From assembly GCA_025351425.1 (NCBI GenBank), contig JANXVY010000074.1, positions 1-40,720 of the forward strand: a DNA stretch of 40,720 nucleotides. Direction: 5' to 3'. This DNA comes from Hyphomicrobium sp. Lineage in GTDB: Bacteria; Pseudomonadota; Alphaproteobacteria; Rhizobiales; Hyphomicrobiaceae. Under the pieces are notes generated by a model. It was not told the origin of the DNA. It searched no databases and worked only from the letters and a program-made list of their open reading frames with translations. Position 1 is the stretch's first letter, and each line of letters begins with the position of its first letter. Shown piece by piece: positions 1-8,560 of the stretch. The translations under genes and the position numbers were made by a program.

Positions 1-70
1 CTGCCTGTGCGGTGACAGACGGCCAAGGTTTGCAATTCAACAAGGCGCCAATTCCGTCAAGCCGGCGGGA

Positions 71-176
71 CTAGAGCATTTTCCGACGAAGTGGATACCG
101 GTTCGTCGCAGAAAATGCGACAATATCAAGAACCTAGAGCAAAATTCCGATTCCGTAGGATCGGAATTTGCTCTAG
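71..176. repeat. Dispersed tandem-hairpin intergenic repeat, copy 1
   Basis: Two adjacent inverted repeats are visible. Arms at 76-90 and 102-118 (GCATTTTCCGACGAA against TTCGTCGCAGAAAATGC) enclose a short loop. A second pair of arms runs from 134 to 176, starting CTAGAGCAAAATTCCGAT and ending ATCGGAATTTGCTCTAG. A core like AGAGCATTTTC...GTGGATACCGG...GAAAATGC is typical of dispersed palindromic repeats between genes in Bradyrhizobium and its relatives. A diverged second copy lies at 38720-38825. The final CTAG of this copy supplies the stop codon of the neighbouring minus-strand gene. Confidence 0.8.
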
Positions 177-568
177 AACCCTTTGGCAAATCCTCTTTCG
201 CGCAATTCGCTCGCCAGGACCGCGTATTTTTCCGCTCGCTTCCGGATGTACGTTTTGATTTCGTCGCACACACCCGAGCCAGGCTCCGGTCCAACCCGTT
301 TTGCGGCCGCAATGCCCGACAACGTCCCGTCGGCAAACTTGTCCGTATCGGCCCGGATGATGACAGCGCCGATGTATTTATAGTCGTCCTCGGGCACGAT
401 TTTGAGGCCACACGCCCTGTTCAACGCGATGTCTCGCGCCATCTCCATGGCCGTCGCCTCGATATCGAGGCCGCCCTTAAGCTCTGCGACCAATGCATTG
501 TCTCCCGCCAAAGCCGGAAAAACAACGAATCCCGAAAGAGCCACCGCGGCAAATCTTTGCTTGATCAT
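173..568 (-). CDS. Small secreted protein of unknown function
   Basis: The chosen ATG at 568 gives a 131-residue protein beginning MIKQRFAAVALSGFVVFPALAG. This is a clear Sec signal peptide with probable cleavage after the ALAG segment. A GGGGTGG ribosome-binding-like stretch precedes this ATG, whereas a longer reading from 697 adds an implausible Cys-rich leader. The mature part is about 110 residues, mostly helical in character, with two cysteines (in NRACGL and GVCDEI) that could form a periplasmic disulfide. I do not recognise a family. The stop codon TAG falls inside the palindromic repeat at 71-176, so the original C-terminus may have been altered when the repeat arrived. The gene stands alone, next to an AT-richer intergenic stretch. 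Confidence 0.6.
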   Translation of the reverse strand: MIKQRFAAVALSGFVVFPALAGDNALVAELKGGLDIEATAMEMARDIALNRACGLKIVPEDDYKYIGAVIIRADTDKFADGTLSGIAAAKRVGPEPGSGVCDEIKTYIRKRAEKYAVLASELRERGFAKGF

Positions 569-1151
569 ATACCACCCCATTCTGACTATGACACCCAAAG
601 TCATGTTAATGATGATGCAATATACGACAAAAGAACAACAGCCCACAGATTGTGTGTTCAATAAAAAATTATTCCACACACGTTTTGATCGTAGCAATTA
701 GATATTTATAATTTTAAGTCGCACTGATAGGATCTTGCGATTGGACGAATCTTCGAATTCTACCTTAGATCGCAAGTATCGCGATCGGTGGTCGGACCGG
801 CGCTCTACCGGCGCTCCAAGAACAACCGGCGCCGAACTGGCAACATCAGATAAAGAGGCGTGCTCCGGACGCAAGGGTACCGCCGGCTTCGCCCCAATTG
901 TGCCTAATCGGCTTGCAATATAATGTCAAAATTGACGAATTTTTACGCAACGTTGCGGGTTTTTCTGTTAGGCACAAGCCTCCAGCGCCATGCCTTCGAG
1001 ATGCTTGGTATGAAAAGCCACGCGAGTACAGGCATGAAGTGGGAAATGCGTGACGGAGCGAGCGCAAGCCGCCGTTGCGTTGGTGGGTAGCGTTGAGAGG
1101 GGAGCGGGACGGCAACGGATTTTCGGGAATCCACGCCATCCGGTTAATCAC
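569..1151. other. Intergenic region, 583 bases, no convincing gene
   Basis: The part from about 590 to 740 is clearly more AT-rich than its surroundings. A perfect 12-base palindrome CGCAACGTTGCG near 946-957 is followed by GGGTTTTT; it could be a weak terminator or an operator, but the possible loop is only four bases. Short open frames here (for example 735-923 plus) lack ribosome-binding sites and family features and are not called. Confidence 0.5.
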
Positions 1152-3518
1152 ATGTCGTGTGAAACGAAGCCGCATTCGGGCGGCCTGTGGGGCGTGGCTG
1201 TGTCGGCGTTCGTGCTGGCGTGGGGGCTGTTGTGTTCGCCCTGGCTGGTCGGCGGCCTCACGATCCCCTACGATGCCAAGGCCCACTTCCAGGCTCAGCT
1301 GCAATTCCTGGCAAACGCCATCCATTCGGGCCAGTCGCCGTTCTGGACCCCCAACGTCTTCGGCGGTTCGCCCCAGATCGCCGACCCGCAATCGCTGATC
1401 TTTTCCCCCGCGATCCTGATAGCCTACTTCAATCCCGCCCCCAGCTTCACGACCGTCGACGCCTACGTGTTCGTGCATCTAGGGCTTGCCGGCCTTGCCA
1501 TCATGATGCTGTTTCGTGATCGCGGCTGGCATCCCGCCGGCGGTCTGGTCGCAGCCCTGGGTTTTGCGTTCGGGGCCTCGGCTGCCTGGCGCGTGCAGCA
1601 CATCGGCCAGATCCAAAGCTTCGCCATGTTCGGCATTACGCTTTGGCTCTTGGCTCGCGCGCTGGACCGGCCGACGATTTGGCGTGGCAGCCTTGCTGGC
1701 CTTGCCGCCGGGCTGATGGTGGTCGAGCCCGATCAAGTGGCCCTGCTCGCATGCTATGTGCTGGCGGGATTCGTTGTGGCCGATATCGTGGCAGCCCCCA
1801 AATGGATGCAACGCAGCCTCTCCCTCACGCCGGCGCTGTTGGCGGCGAGCGTCATCGGCGCGCTGATCGTCGCCGTCCCGCTGCTGCTCACGTACCTATT
1901 CGTCGAGGCGTCGAGCCGCGCCGACATCCCCTTCGCAACCGCTGCCCACGGCTCGCTTCACCCGGCTTCGCTGCTGACGGCAGTGGTCGGCGATCTCTTC
2001 GGCGCGCTGGACCCCCTGGTGCCTTATTGGGGACCCTATAGCTACGCCTGGGATCACTTCGACCAGACTCTGACCCAGAACATGGGGCAGATCTATACTG
2101 GCGCCTTGCCGGTGTTGCTGCTGCTGACGATCGGCCTTGTGCGCGGTGCCGCCTGGCGGCCCGACATCCGCTTTTTCACGCTCGCACTGTTGGCCATGAC
2201 GATTTACGCCGTGGGCGCGTTCACGCCAATTTTCCACGTCGTCTACGACTACGTTCCCGGCATCCACCTATTCCGCCGCCCTGCCGACGCGACGTTCCTG
2301 ATGGGCGGCCTGTTGTCGATCGTCGGCGGCTATCTCGTGCATACCCTCATGACCGGCGCGGTGCCCCCTGCAAGCCAGCGCATGCGCTGGCTGGAACAGC
2401 TCGGCCTCGCGGCGATCTTTGCCTCCTGCTGCGCAATCGCAGTCCAACAGGGCCATCTCGCGGATGCCGTCAAACCCCTGATAGTTGCAGCCGTGTTCAT
2501 GTCGAGCGCAAAAGCGGCCTGCCTGTGGCTGCCGCGCCTTGAGGCCCGCCGCGCGAGCCTCGGCGTACTGGCGGCTGGCGCGTTCATGACGGCCGACCTT
2601 GCCATCAACAACGGCCCCAACGAATCGACGGCTTTGCCCCTGGCCGGCTACGACATCCTGAAACCCGACAGCACCAACGAGACGATCCGGTTTTTGAAGG
2701 CGCGCCTGACGCCGGACCCCCACTCGCCCCGCCGCGACCGCGTCGAACTGGTGGGCCTCGGCTTCGAATGGCCTAACGTCAGCCTCATCCATGGCTTCGA
2801 GCAGATCCTCGGCTACAACCCGCTGCGCCTCGAAACCGCAACCGAAGGCATGGGCGCGGGCGAAACCTCCGCCAGCTGGGACCAGCGCCATTTCTCGCCG
2901 CTGTTTCCCTCCTACCGTTCGCTGCTGGCCGACATGCTCGGCCTGCGCTACATCGCGAGCGGCGTGCCGATCGAGCGGATCGACAAGAACCTGAAGCCGG
3001 GCGATCTGAAATTCGTCCGCCGCACTAAGGATGCCTTTATTTACGAAAACCCCCACGCCCTGCCGCGCATGATGGTCGTGAACAACTGGATGCGCGCCGA
3101 TTTCGAGCAGCTGACCAAGACCGGCGTCTGGCCGGCCTTCGACCCCGCGCAAACGCTGCTGCTGGAATCACCCCCTCCCCACGCAACATCGCCGATCATG
3201 CCCGTGGTCCTGCGCCAGCCCGCCCGCGTCTCGATCGAGCGCTACGAAAACACCGTCATCGACGTGGACGTGACGACGGCACAGACGTCCTTCGTGCTGC
3301 GCAACTGCATGTGGCATCCATGGTGGCGGGCGACCGTCGACGGCGAACCGGCCGAAGTTCTAAAAGCCAACGTGATGTTCCAGGCCGTGCAGGTTCCCCC
3401 CGGCCATCACCGCGTAGAGTTCACGTTCAACCCGATCGAAGGCGCGTGGGACCAGCTGAACCCCGCCCCGCACGCAGCCGCCCCGCCCGTTCAAATCGCC
3501 CACCGTCCCGCAACATGA
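1152..3518 (+). CDS. YfhO-type GT-C membrane protein
   Basis: A 788-residue protein with about ten or more hydrophobic segments in the first two thirds and a soluble C-terminal third. The first external loop (IPYDAKAHFQAQLQF, then PFWTPNVFGGSPQIADPQ) matches the acidic first loop and W-P-G-x-P pattern of YfhO-like GT-C proteins. The C-terminus has the beta-rich signature ending HPWWRATVDGEPAEV...VPPGHHRVEF that is also seen in that family. YfhO-type proteins are thought to use polyprenyl-phosphate sugars to glycosylate cell-envelope polymers outside the membrane; the substrate here is unknown. ATG 1152 starts just before the first membrane segment. A GTG at 1050 would add 34 low-complexity residues, and neither start has a strong ribosome-binding site. 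The transglutaminase-like gene follows on the same strand after 104 bases. Confidence 0.75.
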   Translation: MSCETKPHSGGLWGVAVSAFVLAWGLLCSPWLVGGLTIPYDAKAHFQAQLQFLANAIHSGQSPFWTPNVFGGSPQIADPQSLIFSPAILIAYFNPAPSFTTVDAYVFVHLGLAGLAIMMLFRDRGWHPAGGLVAALGFAFGASAAWRVQHIGQIQSFAMFGITLWLLARALDRPTIWRGSLAGLAAGLMVVEPDQVALLACYVLAGFVVADIVAAPKWMQRSLSLTPALLAASVIGALIVAVPLLLTYLFVEASSRADIPFATAAHGSLHPASLLTAVVGDLFGALDPLVPYWGPYSYAWDHFDQTLTQNMGQIYTGALPVLLLLTIGLVRGAAWRPDIRFFTLALLAMTIYAVGAFTPIFHVVYDYVPGIHLFRRPADATFLMGGLLSIVGGYLVHTLMTGAVPPASQRMRWLEQLGLAAIFASCCAIAVQQGHLADAVKPLIVAAVFMSSAKAACLWLPRLEARRASLGVLAAGAFMTADLAINNGPNESTALPLAGYDILKPDSTNETIRFLKARLTPDPHSPRRDRVELVGLGFEWPNVSLIHGFEQILGYNPLRLETATEGMGAGETSASWDQRHFSPLFPSYRSLLADMLGLRYIASGVPIERIDKNLKPGDLKFVRRTKDAFIYENPHALPRMMVVNNWMRADFEQLTKTGVWPAFDPAQTLLLESPPPHATSPIMPVVLRQPARVSIERYENTVIDVDVTTAQTSFVLRNCMWHPWWRATVDGEPAEVLKANVMFQAVQVPPGHHRVEFTFNPIEGAWDQLNPAPHAAAPPVQIAHRPAT

Positions 3519-3622
3519 TTTGCCGGGCCAAACGTCATCGGCCTGCCATCCTCGCAAACTACGACGACGCGTCATCATGAAAGCCTTTGCACACAAGCAA
3601 CTTTCAGGCAGGGATCACGCAC

Positions 3623-5578
3623 ATGACGCAACACGGTTTATTCGGACGCTATCGCCTGCTGGCGCTCGCGAGCGCAGCGGCTTTGGTCGTCGCAGCGCCA
3701 TCGGCGCGCGCCCAAACTCCAGGCCAAACGCCGCCGCCCGCCGCCTCACCCGCCGGGGAGACGCCACCCGTCATCCGCAAGCTGACGATGGCCTACAAAG
3801 TGCTGTCTAACGACCTTTACGAGCGCACGGTCACCGAAGACATTTCGATCACCTCGCAGGCCGCGATCGGTTGGTATTCGCAGTACGTCTTGAGCCTGAA
3901 CGAACACTTTTCCGAGCAGGTCGAATTGGCCGGCGAGACGATCAAGGCCGACGGTGCACACCTGAAGGTAGAACCGGACAAGATCCTCGTCTCGACGGTA
4001 CCGAACGCATCGCAAATGGGAATTTTCCAGGCCGACGTAAAGAACCGGACCATGGTATTCCCGAACGTCGAGATGGGCGACACGCTCCACTACCTGAGCA
4101 CGACGCGCGGCAAGGCCGCAGCGGTGCCCGGCGGCTTTGATATCGTGAACTCGCTGCCCGCGAGCGCGCGCGTGAGCGACGCCCAGATCACGCTCGACGC
4201 GCCGTCGTCCATGAATCTGACGATAAAGGTAGAGGGTTTTACCCAGAAGGTCGCGCAGGCCGGCGACCGCACGCTGTATACTTGGAGCTATTCGCCGCAA
4301 GCCTATCACCGCGCCGAGCCCGGCAGCATCTCGCCCCTCGATTTTTCGCCGTTCGTGATGGTTACCAACCGGGAGAGCGACGCAGCCGTGGGCGAGGCGT
4401 TCTACGCCAGGGCCGCACCGAAAGCCGAACCGACGGCCGAGGTCATGGCGCTGGCCGGACAGATCACGGCTGGCATCTCCGGCCGCCGCGAACAGGCCCG
4501 CGCGATCCACGACTACGTGTCGACGAAAATCCGCTACTTCTTCATCCTGCTGGGCCAGGGCGGCTGGGTGCCCCACGACGTCAACGAGATCATCGCGGCC
4601 AAGTTTGGCGACTGCAAGGACCACGCGACTTTGATGCGGGCGCTCCTCGCGGCCAAGGGTATCGAAGCCGATTACGCCCTGATCAACATCAACCCGACCT
4701 TCCGTGATGTCGAACTGCCGCTCGCCCGCTACGACCACGTGATCTTGTATCTGCCGGAGTTCGACGCCTACGACGATCCGACAGCGATCAACGCGCCGTT
4801 CGGCATATTGACGGGCAGCGAGACTGGAAAGCTGGTCCTGCGGATCGGCAAGAAGGGCGTCCTCAAAACCCGCACACCTCTACCGGCTTCAGACGCCAAT
4901 CACTACACCATCGCGGCCGATGTTATTTTGCGCCCCAATGGCACGCCTGTCGGCAAAACGGTGTGGTCGGGCGGGGGCACCCCCGCGATGGCCCTGCGCG
5001 CTGCAATGGCGTCGGCCGAAGCAGCCGGACGCGCCCAGACCGCAAAGGACCTGCTTGCCCGCAACAAATGGCGCGGCACCGGCGACATCGAATGGCATGA
5101 CGCCCTCGACCATACCGAGCCCTACGTCGTCAAGACGAGCTTCGATTTGACGAACGTGTTCTTCGGCAAAGGCAACAACGCCAACACAATCCCGATCGGG
5201 CCAGGACTACTTGGAGTGAACCAGGTCGGCTCGATTTTAGGCTACCTGCGTCAAGGCTTCGACCTCGATATCGCGTGTTCGTCGAACAGCTGGGATGTGG
5301 CGATCGCACTGCACCTTCCCGAAGGCCGGGCATTGGCGAAGGTGCCCGATGCCGTCGATGTCACGAGCGGCGCGGCGCGCTATTGGGCAATATACCGTCT
5401 GGACGGCCACACGCTGCACATCGAGCGCCATTGGCGCACCGTCCTCCCGCAGCGCACGTGCACCAAGGCCGACGCGCTGACGTTGGAGTCGGCCGCCAAA
5501 GCGGCGAGCAGGGACGCGAACCTGAAGCTCAAATTCGCCGGCGCCGACAGTCAGGGCGAGACGAGCGAAGAAGAATAG
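3623..5578 (+). CDS. Periplasmic DUF3857 / transglutaminase-like protein
   Basis: A 651-residue protein starting at ATG 3623, preceded by GGCAGGGA, with a signal peptide ending at SARAQ (about residues 1-30). A beta-rich DUF3857-like region covers roughly residues 45-270. A transglutaminase-like core follows, with the Cys in KFGDCKDHATL at about residue 331, the His in YDHVILY at about 372 and acidic residues in FDAYDDPT just after. The C-terminal 250 residues resemble the beta-rich domain that normally follows in this architecture. Family members are exported cysteine-protease or transglutaminase-fold proteins with mostly unknown substrates. It lies downstream of the YfhO-like gene, so the two may be co-transcribed. 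Its stop is only five bases from the convergent glycosyltransferase gene. An in-frame TTG at 3587 is less likely because it would displace the signal peptide. Confidence 0.8.
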   Translation: MTQHGLFGRYRLLALASAAALVVAAPSARAQTPGQTPPPAASPAGETPPVIRKLTMAYKVLSNDLYERTVTEDISITSQAAIGWYSQYVLSLNEHFSEQVELAGETIKADGAHLKVEPDKILVSTVPNASQMGIFQADVKNRTMVFPNVEMGDTLHYLSTTRGKAAAVPGGFDIVNSLPASARVSDAQITLDAPSSMNLTIKVEGFTQKVAQAGDRTLYTWSYSPQAYHRAEPGSISPLDFSPFVMVTNRESDAAVGEAFYARAAPKAEPTAEVMALAGQITAGISGRREQARAIHDYVSTKIRYFFILLGQGGWVPHDVNEIIAAKFGDCKDHATLMRALLAAKGIEADYALININPTFRDVELPLARYDHVILYLPEFDAYDDPTAINAPFGILTGSETGKLVLRIGKKGVLKTRTPLPASDANHYTIAADVILRPNGTPVGKTVWSGGGTPAMALRAAMASAEAAGRAQTAKDLLARNKWRGTGDIEWHDALDHTEPYVVKTSFDLTNVFFGKGNNANTIPIGPGLLGVNQVGSILGYLRQGFDLDIACSSNSWDVAIALHLPEGRALAKVPDAVDVTSGAARYWAIYRLDGHTLHIERHWRTVLPQRTCTKADALTLESAAKAASRDANLKLKFAGADSQGETSEEE

Positions 5579-5583
5579 GCCTC

Positions 5584-6645
5584 TCAGCCCAGCGCCGTCC
5601 TGCGGCCGAGGAGCTTACGGCGGGCGGGAACGCGGCGGCCGAGACGGGCGAATTGCGCGGTCTCGATGTTACCGATGAACAGCCGGGCGCAGTTTTCCCA
5701 GCTGAAATCGAGCGCCTTGGCGCGCACGATGGCCTTGTCGATGGCGAGGCAGGCGAGCGCGGCCGCCCCCAGGTCCTCGCCGAGAGCGCCCGTGACGCCG
5801 GGTGTGATCACGTCGATGGGCCCCGTGACAGGAAAGGCCGCGACCGGCAGCCCCGAGGCCATCGCTTCGAGTTGCACGATGCCGAAGGTCTCGGTGCGCG
5901 AGGGCAGAACGAACACGTCGGCGGACGCGTAGCACTCGGCCAAGTCTTCGCCGGTACGCTTGCCAGTAAACACCACATCGGGATAACGCGCGCGCATCTC
6001 GGCGAGTTGTGGACCATCGCCGACCACGACCTTGCGGCCCGGCAGCTTGAGGTCGAGGAACGCCGTGATGTTCTTCTCGATCGCAACCCGCCCGACGGTG
6101 ATGAACACGGGGCCGTCGCCGAAACGGCGGACGGGCCGCGGCGCGAACACGTCCGTATCGACGCCGCGCGTCCAAGGCAGGATGCGATCGAATCCGCGCC
6201 CGTTGAGCTCGGCTGCCAGCGATGCCGTGGCAACCATGACGCCCGCACCCGCGTTATGGAAGGCGCGCATCACGCGGTAGGTCCAGGCCTCGGGCACGCC
6301 GAAGCGCGGGCTCAAGTACTCGGGAAAGCGGGTGTGGAAGCTGGTCGTGAACGCAATCCGCCGCGACAGGCAGTGCGACCGCGCCATCCAGCCGACGGGG
6401 CCTTCAGTGGCGATGTGTACCGCCTCCGGTTGGATCTCGGCAAACCGCCGGCGGACATGGCCGAAACCCGGGATGGACAGCCGGATTTCCGGATACGTGG
6501 GCGCTGCGACCGTATGAAACTCTGCAGGTGTGAGAAATTCGAGTTCGGCGCCGAGCTTCTGGGCTTCTTCCCCCAGCCGTTCGTAGGTGCGCACGACACC
6601 GTTGACCTGAGGCCGCCACGCGTCCGTTGCGACCAGGATCCTCAT
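5584..6645 (-). CDS. agt: GT4 glycosyltransferase, probable diacylglycerol glycosyltransferase (Agt type)
   Basis: A 353-residue GT4-family, GT-B fold glycosyltransferase. The N-terminus MRILVATDAWRPQVNGV matches the first strand and glycine loop of GT4 lipid glycosyltransferases. GRVAIEKN opens the C-terminal Rossmann domain. The EX7E motif is present in SRTETFGIVQLEAMASGLPV. Its ATG overlaps the stop codon of the upstream phosphoesterase gene by one base (TGATG), so the pair is translationally coupled. In rhizobia, marine Roseobacter-group bacteria and SAR11, this pairing (plcP-agt) replaces phospholipids with glycosylated diacylglycerol when phosphate is scarce. On that basis I infer that it transfers hexose or hexuronic acid to diacylglycerol at the inner membrane. 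The specific sugar cannot be read from the sequence. Confidence 0.7.
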   Translation of the reverse strand: MRILVATDAWRPQVNGVVRTYERLGEEAQKLGAELEFLTPAEFHTVAAPTYPEIRLSIPGFGHVRRRFAEIQPEAVHIATEGPVGWMARSHCLSRRIAFTTSFHTRFPEYLSPRFGVPEAWTYRVMRAFHNAGAGVMVATASLAAELNGRGFDRILPWTRGVDTDVFAPRPVRRFGDGPVFITVGRVAIEKNITAFLDLKLPGRKVVVGDGPQLAEMRARYPDVVFTGKRTGEDLAECYASADVFVLPSRTETFGIVQLEAMASGLPVAAFPVTGPIDVITPGVTGALGEDLGAAALACLAIDKAIVRAKALDFSWENCARLFIGNIETAQFARLGRRVPARRKLLGRRTALG

Positions 6646-7436
6646 CAGGCAGCCTTGAGTTCGGGTTTAGCCTCGGCGGGTGCAACGCGCTCACGCGCGC
6701 GCATGACGTCGAGCCAGCGGATCATTTCGAATTCGCCACTCTCAGTTTCGCCGATTGCGGTGCAGCTTTCAACCCAGTCGCCGGTGTTGAGATAATGCAC
6801 CGGCCCGAAGTCGCGCGAGGCGGCATGGTGGATGTGGCCGCAGATGACGCCGTCGACGCCCTGGCGCTCGGCTTCCTCGGCGAGGTTCTTCTCGAAATCG
6901 CCGATGAAATTGACCGCGGTCTTGACCCGGTACTTGAGGTAGCTCGACAACGACCAATAGCCAAAGCCCAAGCGGCGGCGGACGAAATTGAGCGGCCAGT
7001 TGAGCCACAGCGCAAACTCGTAGCCGCGGTCGCCCAGGAACGCGAGCCACTTGGCGTAGCGCACGACGACATCGAACTCGTCGCCGTGGATGATCAGGTA
7101 TTTCTTGCCCGCAGCCGTCTCGAATATGGCCTGCCGTTCAATTTCGATGCCGCCGAATCTCGTCCCGCAATAGTCGCGCAGGCCTTCGTCGTGGTTGCCG
7201 GGAATGTAGATGATCCGCGTCCCCTTGCGCACCTTGCGCAACAGCTTCTGACAGACGTCGTTATGTGATTGCAGCCACACCGCGCCGCGCCGGATGCGCC
7301 AGAAGTCGACCACGTCGCCGACGAGATAGATGGTCTCGGCTTCCGTGTGACGCAAGAAATCGAGGAGCATGTCGGCCTGACAGGCGCGGGTACCCAAATG
7401 AATATCGGAAATAAACAGGGTTTTATAGTTTGCCAT
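6645..7436 (-). CDS. plcP: PlcP-like metallophosphoesterase (phospholipase C); LpxH-like annotation possible
   Basis: A 263-residue calcineurin-like phosphoesterase with all metal-binding motifs: DIHLG (11-15), GDVVD (40-44), GNHDE (80-84), a later HGDEFD and GHIHH. Proteins of this shape are often labelled UDP-2,3-diacylglucosamine diphosphatase. However, the QSHNDVCQKLLRK and YWSLSSYLK segments and the overlapping GT4 partner match PlcP, shown in Sinorhizobium meliloti to cleave phosphatidylcholine to diacylglycerol under phosphate limitation. The expected product would feed the downstream Agt-like enzyme. ATG 7436 is chosen because the protein begins at the usual position (MANYKTLFISDIHLG); an in-frame TTG at 7463 would add nine residues. 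I could not find a convincing Pho box upstream. A true LpxH role remains the main alternative. Confidence 0.7.
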   Translation of the reverse strand: MANYKTLFISDIHLGTRACQADMLLDFLRHTEAETIYLVGDVVDFWRIRRGAVWLQSHNDVCQKLLRKVRKGTRIIYIPGNHDEGLRDYCGTRFGGIEIERQAIFETAAGKKYLIIHGDEFDVVVRYAKWLAFLGDRGYEFALWLNWPLNFVRRRLGFGYWSLSSYLKYRVKTAVNFIGDFEKNLAEEAERQGVDGVICGHIHHAASRDFGPVHYLNTGDWVESCTAIGETESGEFEMIRWLDVMRARERVAPAEAKPELKAA

Positions 7437-7613
7437 CAGCTGACCCGCTCCCGTCACGAACAATAGCCACCCGTCTTGGGCTTGTCATATTGGACAGACC
7501 GTTTTTCCATTGCAGGAGTGTGACATAGCGGCGAAAGAGCCGCGCGTATAGCGTCGCATGCCGCCACGAAGATGTGGACAACGGGCTGCGCCTGCGGCGG
7601 GTTAACCGTGTGG

Positions 7614-8480
7614 TCAGTAAATCCGGCTTGGAAAGTAGCGTTGTAGCAGCTCGTCGAATCGACCGCTCTCGTGCACCTTAAAGAGCGCCGTGTTGATCAG
7701 CATCCGCAGCGCCGGATCGGACTTGGGAAGCGCAATCGCGATGCCGTCGCCGAAGTACTTGGGCTCCAGGAACGGTCCGCCCTTCAGCTCGCAGCATTGT
7801 CGCGAATTGGTGCCGTTGATCCACAAGGCGAGGCTGATCGCGTCGTCGAACAGATACTCGACCTTGCCCTCGGCCAGCGCTTCGCGCGCCAAATCGACCG
7901 TTTCATAGGTTTTGACGGCGCTCTCGTGGAAAAAGGTCTTGAGATACGCTTCGTGCGCGGTGCCACGCGCAACCGCGACGGTCTTTGATTCGAGCGCTTC
8001 CGGCGTCGTCTCGATCACCATCCCATCGCGCTTGCCGGCAAAGTGACCCGGCGTATGAAAATAGCGGTCGGAAAACGCGACCTTGGCGACGCCGCTCCAG
8101 GTAATCCGCCGGGCGGCGATCGCACCGTCTGCTTCGCCGGCCGCAAGCGCGGGATAATGCTCGTCCCACGGCCGCACCCGGATATCGCAGGCCGCGTTGA
8201 CTTCGAGGCAGATAGCGCGTGCTAGGTCGACGTTGAAGCCGGTCAGCGCCCCGTCGGCGTCCGTATAGTTGAACGGCGGAAAATCGCCCTCGGTGACGAA
8301 CCGCAACACGACGCGTCGCTGCGGATCGGCCGCGGCGCGATTGACTGCGTCGGGTACGCCCTCGGTGACGCCGGCAGGCGCAGCCGGATCGCCAGGCTCG
8401 GCAGCGCGCACGGAGCCGAACGCGGCCAACAGGATCGCTACGACCAAATAATGGATGATCTGTGCCGAGATTTTCGTCAT
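7614..8480 (-). CDS. Periplasmic substrate-binding protein, SBP_bac_3 type
   Basis: A 288-residue exported binding protein. The signal peptide ends near GSVRAAEP, followed by a Pro/Ala-rich linker of about 30 residues. The family-3 solute-binding fold starts at RFVTEGDFPPFNYTDADG with LTGFNVDLARAIC, the classic start of polar amino-acid binding proteins. Later family features are VAVARGTAHEAYL and the closing FDELLQRYFP. Two adjacent ATGs exist; GAGG at the right distance favours the second (8480) over 8483. No permease or ATPase lies beside it, so it is an orphan: it may feed a distant ABC transporter, or act as a sensor or enzyme of the same fold. Ligand unknown. It is divergent from the GT2 gene. 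Confidence 0.8.
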   Translation of the reverse strand: MTKISAQIIHYLVVAILLAAFGSVRAAEPGDPAAPAGVTEGVPDAVNRAAADPQRRVVLRFVTEGDFPPFNYTDADGALTGFNVDLARAICLEVNAACDIRVRPWDEHYPALAAGEADGAIAARRITWSGVAKVAFSDRYFHTPGHFAGKRDGMVIETTPEALESKTVAVARGTAHEAYLKTFFHESAVKTYETVDLAREALAEGKVEYLFDDAISLALWINGTNSRQCCELKGGPFLEPKYFGDGIAIALPKSDPALRMLINTALFKVHESGRFDELLQRYFPSRIY

Positions 8481-8560
8481 CATCCCTCAGGACCAAGGAG
8501 CACGCGCCATTAGCGGTAGACGCTTATGGAGTGATCGGCAACGGGGGCGGGGGTGCGCAT

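Noticed and set aside
735-923. 62-residue plus-strand ORF beginning at TTG
   Set aside because: No ribosome-binding site, no motif, composition like random sequence; treated as intergenic.
943-961. Intrinsic terminator at CGCAACGTTGCG plus T-run
   Set aside because: The palindrome leaves too small a loop, and no gene ends nearby on the plus strand.
2268-3152. 294-residue minus-strand ORF
   Set aside because: Antisense shadow of the YfhO-like gene, without ribosome-binding site or family motifs.
5275-6795. 506-residue plus-strand ORF opposite the glycosyltransferase
   Set aside because: Arg/Gly/His-rich composition and no motifs; it is the antisense shadow of the well-supported GT4 gene caused by high GC.
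7481-7497. Possible Pho box upstream of plcP (CTTGTCATATTGGACAG)
   Set aside because: Only one half-site resembles CTGTCAT; the second, 11 bases on, does not match, and the pattern is inverted rather than direct.
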